Origin: Melioribacter sp051488665
GTDB taxonomy: Bacteria > Bacteroidota > Ignavibacteria > Ignavibacteriales > Melioribacteraceae
Assembly (NCBI RefSeq): GCF_051488665.1
Contig: NZ_JBPSEG010000001.1
Coordinates: 450,743 to 514,742, forward strand
DNA length: 64,000 bases
Direction of reading: 5' to 3'
Shown here in pieces: positions 53,901-61,814 of this stretch. A model generated the notes under the pieces. The model saw only the letters and a list, made by a program, of their open reading frames with translations. It had not been told where the DNA came from and made no database searches. A program made the position numbers and the translations under genes. Each line of letters begins with the position of its first letter. Position 1 is the first letter of the stretch.

Positions 53901-55412
53901 AACTTTAATCTGAAAACGCTTGGCAAAATTTTCCCGGGTATCGAAAATCAGAACGGTTTACTTTTATCTGACATTAAGATTCGAGGAAGCATCGACAATC
54001 CGAGCTACTTCGGCAATTTATCAGTAAACGACGGATCGTTTAAATTCCTGGCTAATAATATTAATTATTCGTTTGGTCTCCGCATTCGGCTTGACGATCA
54101 AAAAATCGACATCGATACGCTTTATATCTCAAACGCCGGCGGCGTTAAAAACGGAGGTACGATTTACGGCAAAGGCGCCATGTTGATGCAAGGATTTTCT
54201 TTGAAAGATTTATCGGTCAAAGCCAGAGGTAAGTTAGCCGTATTGGACGAGAATTCCAAAGCCGTTAGTCCGCAAATGTACGGCAATTTAACTATCGAAA
54301 CCGACCCGGAATGGTTATTAACGTGGCGCGACGACCGTATTTTTATTCAGGGAAACGTACTTGTGAACAACGCCAATCTATATTACACATTAGGCGAAGA
54401 AACCGGAAGGACTCAAAACAACGATTATAAAATTGTTTTTCTGGTCGACTCTACGAAAATCGACAGGGAGCTTTTAAAATTTCAGGAAGTTCTGGAGCAG
54501 GAGAAAAAGCTGCGTAAAAATTTAATGAGCGGCAGGAAGTCCACAATTGATATTGACTACTCGTTGGGAATCAGAGTGCCTGACCGAGCGCAAATGGTCT
54601 TTATTCTATCCCAGATTGCAAATCAAAGACTGATTGTTGAAACTCGCGGCGATATGACTTACGAGAGTATTTCCGGAAACACACGCGCTCAGGGAGTCTT
54701 TGAGCTGTTAAACGGCTCCAAACTGGAATTCTTTAAAACATTCGACGCCGAAGGATTTATCCGATTCGAAAGCAGCATCTCCGAGCCTTATCTGGATATT
54801 ACTGCGACATACATCAACGATTACGTCCCCCCTTCCGATCCGGACGCTACTCCCGAAGAAGTGGCAATTAAAATTTTCATAAAAGGACCTTTGTCGGCAA
54901 TCGGGAAAAACCTGGTAAACAATCCGGAAAGTATTGCAATCTATGTGGGCAAAAAGAACATTCAAAGTAATGTGCGGGAAACCAAATACGATTATTCGGA
55001 CGCTTTTTCTTTTATACTTTTCGGAAAATTCAAAAACGATTTAACCGCGCAGGACAGAGCCGAAACCGCGGGAATTCTGAGCGACTTCCAGAGTACAGCC
55101 ACATCATTCCTCGGTTCGCTGCTTACTAACTTTGTGAACTCGGCGGTGGGAGATCTGGTTAATAATATACAAATTAGCAGAACCGGCGATCAAACGAAGT
55201 TTCGTTTTTCCGGAAAAATTCAGAACTTGCGATACAGTTTTGGCGGAACAACTGAAGTATTCCAGAATATTAACAAAGCCAACATAAAAATTGAATATCC
55301 GTTCAACCCGAGTTTCCTGATTCGATTGGAACGCAAAGACCCGATCATTCAAACTCCGGGACTGGACGAAAAAGTAAATGAACTTGCATTAAAATATAAA
55401 TTCGAATTCTAA
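50925..55412 (+). CDS. TamB/AsmA-like envelope protein
   Basis: 1,495 residues. One N-terminal membrane helix (FFIAAALFIVGLIVLFIGF) is followed by a very long periplasmic region rich in short beta strands (repeat phrases such as LNLSGYLRN, LTASGYIDN, GTIYGKGAM). The end is a DUF490/TamB-type C-terminal domain (IRVPDRAQMVFILSQIAN, AQGVFELLNGSKLEFF, ILFGKFKNDLTAQD). Such proteins form hydrophobic grooves that carry phospholipids between membranes and help outer-membrane assembly. Its stop is directly followed by the rnr ATG. Confidence 0.9.
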   Translation: MPAEKNKSKKSLFRKIVNFFIAAALFIVGLIVLFIGFSQTRTFRDYLKNSLIKIVSTNTDAKLSIENIEGTILTSVFINKPLLTVDRDTILYADKLIIKTSPLQLLLKRIYIRELELNNASVNLLQNENGDWNYSALFKPKEKEDTASSEFTFKIIAPKISLVNVNFRMQKYDRRDSNLDYKLFNADDIRISNIYLNAEAFLSPSDKAYMLNLKSMSLKSNFNNFMINNLSGIFEVTSKYASVTNLNLVTERSDISISARLDSLNIFSHFNLEDFESYPVELKADIKAFDFDDLSSFIKSTEILKGKPSLALDAKGKFGNIRIDNLSLNYSDTELNLSGYLRNLHRPSELYIDANIKNSNVAYENVLKLLPSLNLPRFNKLKLSNLNIDYHGYPTNFEAKLAAETGKNQRLDLDCALNLNKSPVEYNINFISKNLNLQPVINIPTRINGKGVITGSSFNLKDLNTVLKLEGSDSDINNIPVSEFKINSTASDGEIELDASASGAAARLDIKGNLTFLPEFVPRYFLVGRLNNLDLSKFNDDENYKSDLNFYFKADGMNFNPDSITGTFSFGIDSSSINNKFIDYANLDLKLVNRKDYRAININSDLLDFNIEGNFSLNDAIALVNYQTNTIIKVFREKIENVNPINIVYGKEVTDSAVIELPDVIKKDIEFDFNFTFKNFEIVAALIGKENLDISGTGYGAVKNKSPNFSINTSMNLDYIILLDKESTIYLSDVEADINFIRNNYYNSFDKLFGIASFSSKRFYSGTNVENITADLVFNQSKLFYNLSADIEDYASTHAEGYLTTSPAAKYFNISSLMIRYKDIEWKSKDTIRAVYDDKNFRFEDLNLWSDTTYLTASGYIDNERNQNISIELNKLSGKITSAYFLGGEDPLLDINCNLNADIRGSLNSPLIESKIDLKSIYYSGYNLGKMEGKLNYGNKIINADFIFMDSTYNYNKPVMTIKGTIPYDLAFTEVDERAPANKEMEINIYSDNFNLKTLGKIFPGIENQNGLLLSDIKIRGSIDNPSYFGNLSVNDGSFKFLANNINYSFGLRIRLDDQKIDIDTLYISNAGGVKNGGTIYGKGAMLMQGFSLKDLSVKARGKLAVLDENSKAVSPQMYGNLTIETDPEWLLTWRDDRIFIQGNVLVNNANLYYTLGEETGRTQNNDYKIVFLVDSTKIDRELLKFQEVLEQEKKLRKNLMSGRKSTIDIDYSLGIRVPDRAQMVFILSQIANQRLIVETRGDMTYESISGNTRAQGVFELLNGSKLEFFKTFDAEGFIRFESSISEPYLDITATYINDYVPPSDPDATPEEVAIKIFIKGPLSAIGKNLVNNPESIAIYVGKKNIQSNVRETKYDYSDAFSFILFGKFKNDLTAQDRAETAGILSDFQSTATSFLGSLLTNFVNSAVGDLVNNIQISRTGDQTKFRFSGKIQNLRYSFGGTTEVFQNINKANIKIEYPFNPSFLIRLERKDPIIQTPGLDEKVNELALKYKFEF

Positions 55413-57512
55413 ATGAAAAACAAAGTCAAAGCCTTCTTCAAGAAGCATCCCGGGCTTAAAATTAAAGCCAAGGATTTAGCGAAAAAATTGAATATCTCCT
55501 CCGAGCATGAATATGCGGAATTGAAGCATGTTCTTTTTAAACTTGCTCAGGAAGGATATTTAAACAAGTTGGGCAAACGATACCTGCTCAATTCGCCGGA
55601 ACCTCAAAATCTGGTCGGCACACTTCAAATAGTTGAAAACGGAGCTTACGGTTTCGTAATTCTGAAAAACATCAAAAGGAACGACGTATTCGTAGCCGGT
55701 AAAAATCTGAATACAGCTATGGACGGCGATCTGGTTGAAGTAAAACTGCTCGAGAAGCAACGCGGCAAAAATATTGAAGGAATTATTACAAACGTTATTG
55801 AAAGAAAACGCAGCCAGATAGTCGGTATTTTGAAAAAAAGCGATTCTTTCTTTTTCGTTGAACCGGACGACCCGAGCATCCACCGGGACATTTACATTCC
55901 GCAGGCGAAACTAAAAGGCGCAAAAATCGGCGACAAAGTAGTCGTAGGAAATATCGTGTGGAAATCCCACAATCTGAATCCGGAAGGTCAGGTAATTGAA
56001 GTTCTGGGCAAAGCGGGTCTGTACGATACCGAAATCGCCTCGATTGCAAGAGAATTGGGATTGAAATATAAATTCCCGAAAAAAGTAATCAAAGAAGCCA
56101 ATTCCATACCCGATACAATTCCGGACGAAGAAATCGCCAGACGGGTCGATTTCAGAAACAAGAACGTTTTTACGATCGACCCAGACGACGCGAAAGATTT
56201 CGACGACGCTCTTTCCGTAGAAGAACTGCCCAACGGCAATTACGAAGTCGGAATTCATATCGCAGATGTAAGTCATTACATCGACGACGACTCCTACCTG
56301 TTCGACGAAGCTCTGGAAAGAGGCAACAGCGTCTATATCGTAGGCAAAGTTATTCCGATGCTGCCGGAAAGATTATCCAATATAATCTGCTCGCTCAATC
56401 CCGGTACCGACCGACTTACCTATTCCGTAATAGTTGAAATGACTCCCAATGCAAAGATCGAGAGTTACGAAATTGTTAAAACTGTGATCAACAGCAAACG
56501 ACGATTTACATACGACGAAGCGCAGGAAATTCTGGATACCGGAAAAGGAGACTTTAAAGACGAGCTTCTTTTGCTGAACAAACTGGCAAAAAAACTGAGG
56601 CAAAAAAGAATCAGGAAAGGGAGCATAAACTTTTTCAAGCCTGAGGTTGTCTTTAAACTGGATGAAAACGGCAAACCGGTTGACATCCGGGTTAAAGAAA
56701 TCAAAGAAAGCAATAATCTTGTCGAAGAATTCATGTTGCTTGCAAATCAAATAGTGGCGCGACACGTAAAACCGGTCCGCAAGAAAAAGTCTGACGAATA
56801 TCCGTTTATCTACAGGGTTCATGACGTGCCGGATCCGGACAAAATAAAAGAATTCGCGCGTTTTGTAAAATCGCTCGGGTATTCGTTTGATCCTAATTCA
56901 GCAAACAAGCCGATGGAATTTCAGAAACTGCTCGATTCGGCTAAAGGAAGCGAAGAAGAAGCGGTCATTAACGAAGTAGCCATCAGATCGATGGCAAAAG
57001 CAATCTATTCGACTAACAATATCGGTCACTACGGATTGGGATTTAAATATTACACCCACTTTACTTCCCCGATAAGACGCTTTGCCGACCTGATGGTGCA
57101 TAAACTGATTTATGATTTCCTCAAAAACAAAAAAACAAAATATCGTATCGACGAACTCGAGGAAATTTGCGAACATATATCTGCCAAAGAGCGCGACGCT
57201 TTGAGCGCAGAAAGATTGTCGGTTAAATTGAAACAAATCGAGTATCTGAAAGGTAAACTTGGAGAAGAATTCGAAGGAGTTGTTTCGGGTATAACAAACT
57301 TTGGCATTTTCGTTGAGTTAAAAGACACGCTGGCGGAAGGCTTGATTAAATTGAGAGATATGGAAGACGACTATTATATCTTCGACGAAAAAAATTATCT
57401 GCTTATCGGCAAACGTACAGGCAGGAGCATTCGGCTCGGAGATAAAATAAAAGTGCAACTTATTCGACTCGATGAAGAAAAACGCGAAATTGATTTTATT
57501 TTAATCGATTAA
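55413..57512 (+). CDS. rnr: Ribonuclease R
   Basis: 699 residues. A winged-helix-like N terminus (HPGLKIKAKDLAKKLNIS) and cold-shock domains are followed by the RNB catalytic domain, FTIDPDDAKDFDDALSVEEL with the metal-binding Asp residues and VGIHIADVSHYIDDD. HYGLGFKYYTHFTSPIRRFA is the RNB signature, and an S1 domain ends the chain (GVVSGITNFGIFVELKDT). It degrades structured RNA 3' to 5'. It follows the tamB-like gene without a gap and the next reading frame begins at once. Confidence 0.96.
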   Translation: MKNKVKAFFKKHPGLKIKAKDLAKKLNISSEHEYAELKHVLFKLAQEGYLNKLGKRYLLNSPEPQNLVGTLQIVENGAYGFVILKNIKRNDVFVAGKNLNTAMDGDLVEVKLLEKQRGKNIEGIITNVIERKRSQIVGILKKSDSFFFVEPDDPSIHRDIYIPQAKLKGAKIGDKVVVGNIVWKSHNLNPEGQVIEVLGKAGLYDTEIASIARELGLKYKFPKKVIKEANSIPDTIPDEEIARRVDFRNKNVFTIDPDDAKDFDDALSVEELPNGNYEVGIHIADVSHYIDDDSYLFDEALERGNSVYIVGKVIPMLPERLSNIICSLNPGTDRLTYSVIVEMTPNAKIESYEIVKTVINSKRRFTYDEAQEILDTGKGDFKDELLLLNKLAKKLRQKRIRKGSINFFKPEVVFKLDENGKPVDIRVKEIKESNNLVEEFMLLANQIVARHVKPVRKKKSDEYPFIYRVHDVPDPDKIKEFARFVKSLGYSFDPNSANKPMEFQKLLDSAKGSEEEAVINEVAIRSMAKAIYSTNNIGHYGLGFKYYTHFTSPIRRFADLMVHKLIYDFLKNKKTKYRIDELEEICEHISAKERDALSAERLSVKLKQIEYLKGKLGEEFEGVVSGITNFGIFVELKDTLAEGLIKLRDMEDDYYIFDEKNYLLIGKRTGRSIRLGDKIKVQLIRLDEEKREIDFILID

Positions 57513-57530
57513 TTGTCCGGAGCTGAGACA

Positions 57531-58370
57531 ATGAAAAAATTTATTTTGTTTTTCCTGTTGTTTGCACAAGCGGCTGTTTACCCGCAATTCGGGCAAAACA
57601 AGGTTCAATATAAAACTTACGACTGGTATTACATCCAAACGAAACATTTCGACATTTATTTTGCCGACGGCGGAGATACGATGGCGGAGTTTGCCGCTCA
57701 TGCAGCTGAAGACGCTCTCAAAAGAATCGAAGACGATTTCAACTACCGGATCAACAACAGAATCATTCTGATTCTCTATAATTCACATAATGATTTTCAG
57801 GAAACCAACATCACAGACCAATACACAGGTCAAGGCGTCGGCGGTTTTACAGAACCATTTAAAAACCGGGTCGTTATTCCTTTTGAAGGTTCTTATGAAA
57901 AATTCAGACATGTAATTCATCACGAGTTGGTTCACGCCGTCATGCAGGATATGTATTTCGGCGGCTCCATTCAAAATATTATCTCTAAAGGCATTACGCT
58001 CCAGTTGCCGCATTGGTTTATGGAAGGATCTGCCGAATACTTTTCCCAGGGATGGGAGACTTATACGGACATGTTCATCAGGAACGCAATAATCAGCGAG
58101 GTCTTGCCCGATATTCAGGGTCTGAGCGGATACCTCGGCTATCGCGGCGGGCAATCGGTTTTTAAATATATAGCCGATACATACGGCAGGGAAAAACTGG
58201 GCGAGTTAATTAATAAGATTCAGGGACTCGGATCGCTCGAAGCCGCAATGAAAGCTTCGCTTGGAATCGACCTGGAAGAATTGAATGAAAGATGGAAAAA
58301 AGCCTTAAAAAAGATTACTGGCCCGATATTGCCAATTATAAAGACCCGGATGAATTTGCAAAAAGATTAA
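57531..58370 (+). CDS. MA-type metallopeptidase domain, 5' part of a frame-split envelope protein
   Basis: The ATG at 57531 is preceded by GGAG and gives a signal peptide (FILFFLLFAQAAVYPQ). The domain is a gluzincin peptidase with HELVH at 131-135 and WFMEGSAEYFS supplying the likely third ligand. After ERWKKALKK (codons up to 58313) the frame continues only 19 codons, into an unrelated tail, and stops. In the -1 frame the same DNA continues as DYWPDIANYKDP into a TolB-like propeller. The intact paralog at 27-30 kb reads LRKDYRERIG at the matching place. So this is very probably the first half of one ~1,054-residue protein. Confidence 0.85.
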   Translation: MKKFILFFLLFAQAAVYPQFGQNKVQYKTYDWYYIQTKHFDIYFADGGDTMAEFAAHAAEDALKRIEDDFNYRINNRIILILYNSHNDFQETNITDQYTGQGVGGFTEPFKNRVVIPFEGSYEKFRHVIHHELVHAVMQDMYFGGSIQNIISKGITLQLPHWFMEGSAEYFSQGWETYTDMFIRNAIISEVLPDIQGLSGYLGYRGGQSVFKYIADTYGREKLGELINKIQGLGSLEAAMKASLGIDLEELNERWKKALKKITGPILPIIKTRMNLQKD

Positions 58371-60694
58371 CGGACAACAAAAAGCAATACGGATTTTATA
58401 ACACAAGCCCGGCTCTCTCCCCTCAAGGCGATAAGATCGCTTTCATATCCGACAGAGACATTTTCCTCGACGTCTATATAATGGACGCTATCGAAGGAAA
58501 AATAATCAAGAAAGTAGTCGAAAGCGGCAAAGCCGCAGATTTTGAAGAATTGAATATTCTGTACCCCTCGTTGACTTGGGCGCCTGATAACATCCGCATA
58601 GCGCTTTCTACAAAGAGCAGCGGATACGACGTAATTTCCGTAATCAATACGGAAACGGGCGAAACCGAAGAGCTTCCGTTCCGCTTGCCGGGCATCGAAT
58701 CGGTCGACTGGTCTCACGACGGTTCCAAAATTGCTTTCTCGGCTCATAATGAAAAACAATCCGATATCTACGTCTATGATTTCGAAAAGAAACAACTGAT
58801 TAACGTAACCAACGACATATTCAGCGATACGGACCCCAAATGGACTCCAGACGGCTCAAAAATTATTTTTTCTTCCGACCGCCAGGAATATACAGAACCC
58901 GATATGATTCCCGACGATTTTATGATGAGCAACCATAACTACAATCAGCTCGACCTCTACATGGTTGACGTCGATTCCTATAAAATTGAGAGAATAACGG
59001 ATTGGAATTTAAGCAACGAAAGGTATCCCGAAGTTTCGCCGGACGGCAATGAAATTCTTTTCATCTCCGACAGAAACGGAATCAACAATATTTACCGGAA
59101 AAAAATTGCGCCCGACTCTACCGAATCGATTGTCGATATAAAAGCTTATCCGATTTCGAATTCGCTCTGCGAAATCAGCCAGCCTTCGATCTCTTACGAC
59201 GGGAAAAAACTCGTATTTACCGCTCTTTATAAGCAGGGATATAATCTTTTTATGCTGAATAATCCCTTTGACATGAGCCCCGTTGCGGACTCGTTAAAAC
59301 CTACGAAATATATGGAATCACTGCTCAGGAAAGACGCGTACGTTTTGACCGATTCAGTTGAAGTTGATTCCCTCCAATTAGCGGAAGAAGCCCGGCAGGA
59401 TTCCGCAGACGATAAGTCGTCCCCAAAATTTTTCGTCGGACAATATAAAGAAGATGAAGATCAGGACACAACAAGCTATGATTTAAGCAGGTACGTTTTC
59501 GGAAAAATCGAAGACAGCGACAGCGCCCGGGTAATAGCAAAACAAAAATTATTTACGGAAAAACTCGACGACGAAGGCAATTATCTTGTCAACAGATACA
59601 AAGTTAATTTCACGCCCGATTTAATTTACGCAAATGCAGGATACAGCACGCTTTACGGATTGTTGGGCACGACGGTTCTTTCATTCAGCGATGTGCTTGG
59701 CAATCATCGTCTGATCGGAATTACAAGTTTACAAGTCGACTTAAAAAACAGCGATTACGGACTTGCATACTATTACCTCGAAAAGCGTATGGATTTCGGA
59801 ATAGAAGCTTTTCATACCGCGCGATTTCTTTACCGAACAACATTCTTCGGATACGAACTATACAGATTCCGCAATTTCGGACTGGTAACGTCGTTCAGCT
59901 ATCCGTTCAATCGTTTTTATCGAATCGACGGTTCGCTCAGCATAATGAGCGTTTCGGCTGAAAATCTGGATAACTATTTCGAACCGGTGGATAAATCGAC
60001 TTATACGGTGCCGGCAGTAAGTTTTGTTCACGACAACTCTTTGTGGGGCTATACCTCCCCGATTGAAGGCACCCGGTATTCCGTTACGTTATTCGGCAAC
60101 ACAGGATTCTTCAACACAAAGCAGAGTTTCTATTCGATTAACTGGGATTACAGAAAATATTTCAGGTTCTTTTTCGACAATTCATTTGCAGTACGTTTAT
60201 CCGGCGGTTATTCAGGCGGCGGAAATCCTCAAAGATTTTTTATGGGCGGAACGGAAAATTGGATTAACAGAAGTTTCGCTACCCAGGATGTCCCCGTACA
60301 GTCGGCATCCGACTTTGCATTTTTATCGCCTGCAATGCCGATGAGGGGTTACGATTACGCAGAGCAAATCGGCACAAAATACTCGCTTCTGAATCTGGAA
60401 TTGAGAATGCCGATTATAAGATACCTGCTTACGGGTCCTCTTCCCCTCTTTTTCCAGAATATTTTGGGAACCGCATTTCTCGACGCAGGAACTGCATGGA
60501 CGGATAATTCCAAATTAAAATTATTCGGTCGTAACAGCGACGGCGCTTTGGTAACAGACGACCTGTTACTCGGTACGGGTGTCGGTTTCCGGATTTATAT
60601 GCTGTTCCTCTGGAAAATTGAAATAGCCTGGAAATGGAATTTGGAAGGTTTCTCAAAACCGAGATATTACTTATCGATTGGATTAGACTTTTAG
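58292..60694 (+). CDS. TolB-like propeller and outer-membrane barrel, 3' part of the frame-split protein
   Basis: Open in the -1 frame relative to the preceding part; an internal ATG at 58292 exists but would make a protein with no export signal. The content is PD40/TolB blades (SPALSPQGDKIAFISDRD, DPKWTPDGSKIIFSSDRQ, YPEVSPDGNEILFISDRN), a polar acidic linker (about 350-420), and a ~370-residue surface-antigen/Bam-like barrel ending LSIGLDF. It shares every module with the 27-30 kb paralog. A barrel without signal peptide makes no sense alone, so joining by frameshift, or a sequence error, is the best reading. The stop lies in the terminator hairpin. Confidence 0.85.
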   Translation: MEKSLKKDYWPDIANYKDPDEFAKRLTDNKKQYGFYNTSPALSPQGDKIAFISDRDIFLDVYIMDAIEGKIIKKVVESGKAADFEELNILYPSLTWAPDNIRIALSTKSSGYDVISVINTETGETEELPFRLPGIESVDWSHDGSKIAFSAHNEKQSDIYVYDFEKKQLINVTNDIFSDTDPKWTPDGSKIIFSSDRQEYTEPDMIPDDFMMSNHNYNQLDLYMVDVDSYKIERITDWNLSNERYPEVSPDGNEILFISDRNGINNIYRKKIAPDSTESIVDIKAYPISNSLCEISQPSISYDGKKLVFTALYKQGYNLFMLNNPFDMSPVADSLKPTKYMESLLRKDAYVLTDSVEVDSLQLAEEARQDSADDKSSPKFFVGQYKEDEDQDTTSYDLSRYVFGKIEDSDSARVIAKQKLFTEKLDDEGNYLVNRYKVNFTPDLIYANAGYSTLYGLLGTTVLSFSDVLGNHRLIGITSLQVDLKNSDYGLAYYYLEKRMDFGIEAFHTARFLYRTTFFGYELYRFRNFGLVTSFSYPFNRFYRIDGSLSIMSVSAENLDNYFEPVDKSTYTVPAVSFVHDNSLWGYTSPIEGTRYSVTLFGNTGFFNTKQSFYSINWDYRKYFRFFFDNSFAVRLSGGYSGGGNPQRFFMGGTENWINRSFATQDVPVQSASDFAFLSPAMPMRGYDYAEQIGTKYSLLNLELRMPIIRYLLTGPLPLFFQNILGTAFLDAGTAWTDNSKLKLFGRNSDGALVTDDLLLGTGVGFRIYMLFLWKIEIAWKWNLEGFSKPRYYLSIGLDF
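58307..58313 (+). other. Possible -1 frameshift site (A AAA AAG)
   Basis: Zero-frame codons are TTA AAA AAG; slipping back one base gives AAA AAA then GAT TAC TGG, restoring the long frame. The heptamer is the same kind as the dnaX slippery site. Only a weak 4-bp stem (TGGC/GCCA, 58319-58334) follows, and no strong upstream ribosome-like stimulator is seen. Confidence 0.5.
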
Positions 60695-60724
60695 AGAGCT
60701 GCCGTTTTGCCCCGGCAGCTCTCT
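60693..60724. terminator. Hairpin between convergent genes
   Basis: Perfect 11-bp inverted repeat AGAGAGCTGCC / GGCAGCTCTCT with a 10-base loop, located between the barrel gene stop and the fmdB-like gene. A T-run follows on the plus strand only after ~10 bases, so it may act as a shared terminator for both directions. Confidence 0.75.
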
Positions 60725-60730
60725 CCGCAG

Positions 60731-60952
60731 TTAGTCTTTTTTTGAATCGTTTTTTCCCGAAGAATTGGATTTGACTTTATAATCCGTATGGTAAAATCCG
60801 CTTCCTTTGAAAATGGGACCCGCGCCGGGTCCGATAAGCCTTTTTACAGCTCCGCCGCACTTGGGACAAGTGGAAAGTGGTTCGTCTGAAATTTTTTGAA
60901 ATTCTTCAAACAAATAACCGCAATCATTACACTTATATTCGTATGTTGGCAT
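60731..60952 (-). CDS. FmdB-family zinc-ribbon protein
   Basis: 73 residues: MPTYEYKCNDCGYLFEEFQK and STCPKCGGAVKRLIG provide the two CxxC knuckles of the FmdB/CxxC_CXXC_SSSS family. GSGFYHTDYK and a charged Ser/Lys tail complete the family layout. A GGGAG ribosome site is close to the ATG. Members are widespread and small, sometimes linked to amidase or formamidase regulation, but the function here is unknown. Confidence 0.9.
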   Translation of the reverse strand: MPTYEYKCNDCGYLFEEFQKISDEPLSTCPKCGGAVKRLIGPGAGPIFKGSGFYHTDYKVKSNSSGKNDSKKD

Positions 60953-61007
60953 ATTTACTCCCGGTTTGTCATAAAATCAGTAAAATTAATCCGTAAAAAT
61001 AAAAACA

Positions 61008-61036
61008 TTAACAGAGAAAAACACTATACTTATTAG
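61008..61036 (+). promoter_or_regulatory. Candidate promoter for the lipoprotein gene
   Basis: TTAACA (61008-61013) and TATTAG (61031-61036) are separated by exactly 17 bases, about 45 bases before the ATG at 61081. Position and spacing are good; the boxes are imperfect. Confidence 0.4.
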
Positions 61037-61080
61037 ATAGAATTTTTGCATATTTGATTCTGAAAAAAATTGCCGGATCT

Positions 61081-61740
61081 ATGAAAAAAATCATTTTACT
61101 GTTGTTCCTTTCGGCCATAATGACCGGATGTCTCAATTACACTCAGGTAACTACAATTAAAACAGACGGCTCGGGTAAAATGTTCATTCACTATTGGATG
61201 AAATGGACTTCTCAAAGAGATTCTATAATTGTAGAACAATTAGGGCTCTTCAATCCCGACTCTGTTCGAAAAGAATTCACTTCGGAGTTCAACAAATTGA
61301 CAAGCGTAGTAACCTATCGTAATTACAACGACAGTACAATCCACACGCAGGTTGAATTCGAATTTACAAACCTCGATTCGCTTAACGCCACGCCAATATT
61401 CAGAGATTCAAAACTCAGCATTAAAGAAATCGACGACAACACAAAAGTATTTTCTCAATTTATTAAGCCTGTAGCTACCGGTTTCGGATTTGAGAGCGGT
61501 AATTTCTCCCTGACGTTCATCTATTACCTGCCGGGAGAAATTTTAAGCCACAATGCAACCGAAATAACGCGCAATAAACTCACATGGAAGTACTCTCTCG
61601 ACGAAATCGGAACGGGAAAATATATAACCGCCACCTACAGACCATTTAAATTAAAAGAAACTCCGCGCTGGATTTATTATGCGGCGCTTTTCGTGCTTCT
61701 GACGGTAATTGTCTTTCTATTTACAAAAAGAGTACGTTAA
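61081..61740 (+). CDS. Membrane-anchored lipoprotein of unknown function
   Basis: 219 residues. A lipoprotein signal (IILLLFLSAIMTGC) has the lipobox Cys at about residue 17. A predicted beta-rich periplasmic domain follows (TTIKTDGSGKMFIHYWMKW, TQVEFEFTNLDSLN, FSLTFIYYLPGEIL), then a C-terminal membrane helix (WIYYAALFVLLTVIVFLFTK) with a basic end. The layout resembles LppM-like domains, but I do not recognise the family firmly. The ATG at 61081 is favoured over a TTG at 61054 because the lipid signal begins there. It precedes prs but has a separate promoter. Confidence 0.75.
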   Translation: MKKIILLLFLSAIMTGCLNYTQVTTIKTDGSGKMFIHYWMKWTSQRDSIIVEQLGLFNPDSVRKEFTSEFNKLTSVVTYRNYNDSTIHTQVEFEFTNLDSLNATPIFRDSKLSIKEIDDNTKVFSQFIKPVATGFGFESGNFSLTFIYYLPGEILSHNATEITRNKLTWKYSLDEIGTGKYITATYRPFKLKETPRWIYYAALFVLLTVIVFLFTKRVR

Positions 61741-61747
61741 TGCCGGT

Positions 61748-61776
61748 TTGACTAACCTTAAGTAATTAATTATATT
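61748..61776 (+). promoter_or_regulatory. Promoter of prs
   Basis: TTGACT (61748-61753), 17-base spacer, TATATT (61771-61776), about 39 bases before the prs start. The same DNA also reads TTTG-N20-TATATTTG, the Bacteroidetes-type -33/-7 pattern, so either sigma class could use it. Confidence 0.6.
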
Positions 61777-61814
61777 TGTGGCTTGTTTTAGAAGAATAAA
61801 TCGAATCTGAGAAA

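Noticed and set aside
58292..58313. Independent start of the propeller/barrel gene at ATG 58292
   Set aside because: It would lack a signal peptide needed for an outer-membrane barrel, and its first residues duplicate the end of the peptidase reading frame; a frame change is the better explanation.
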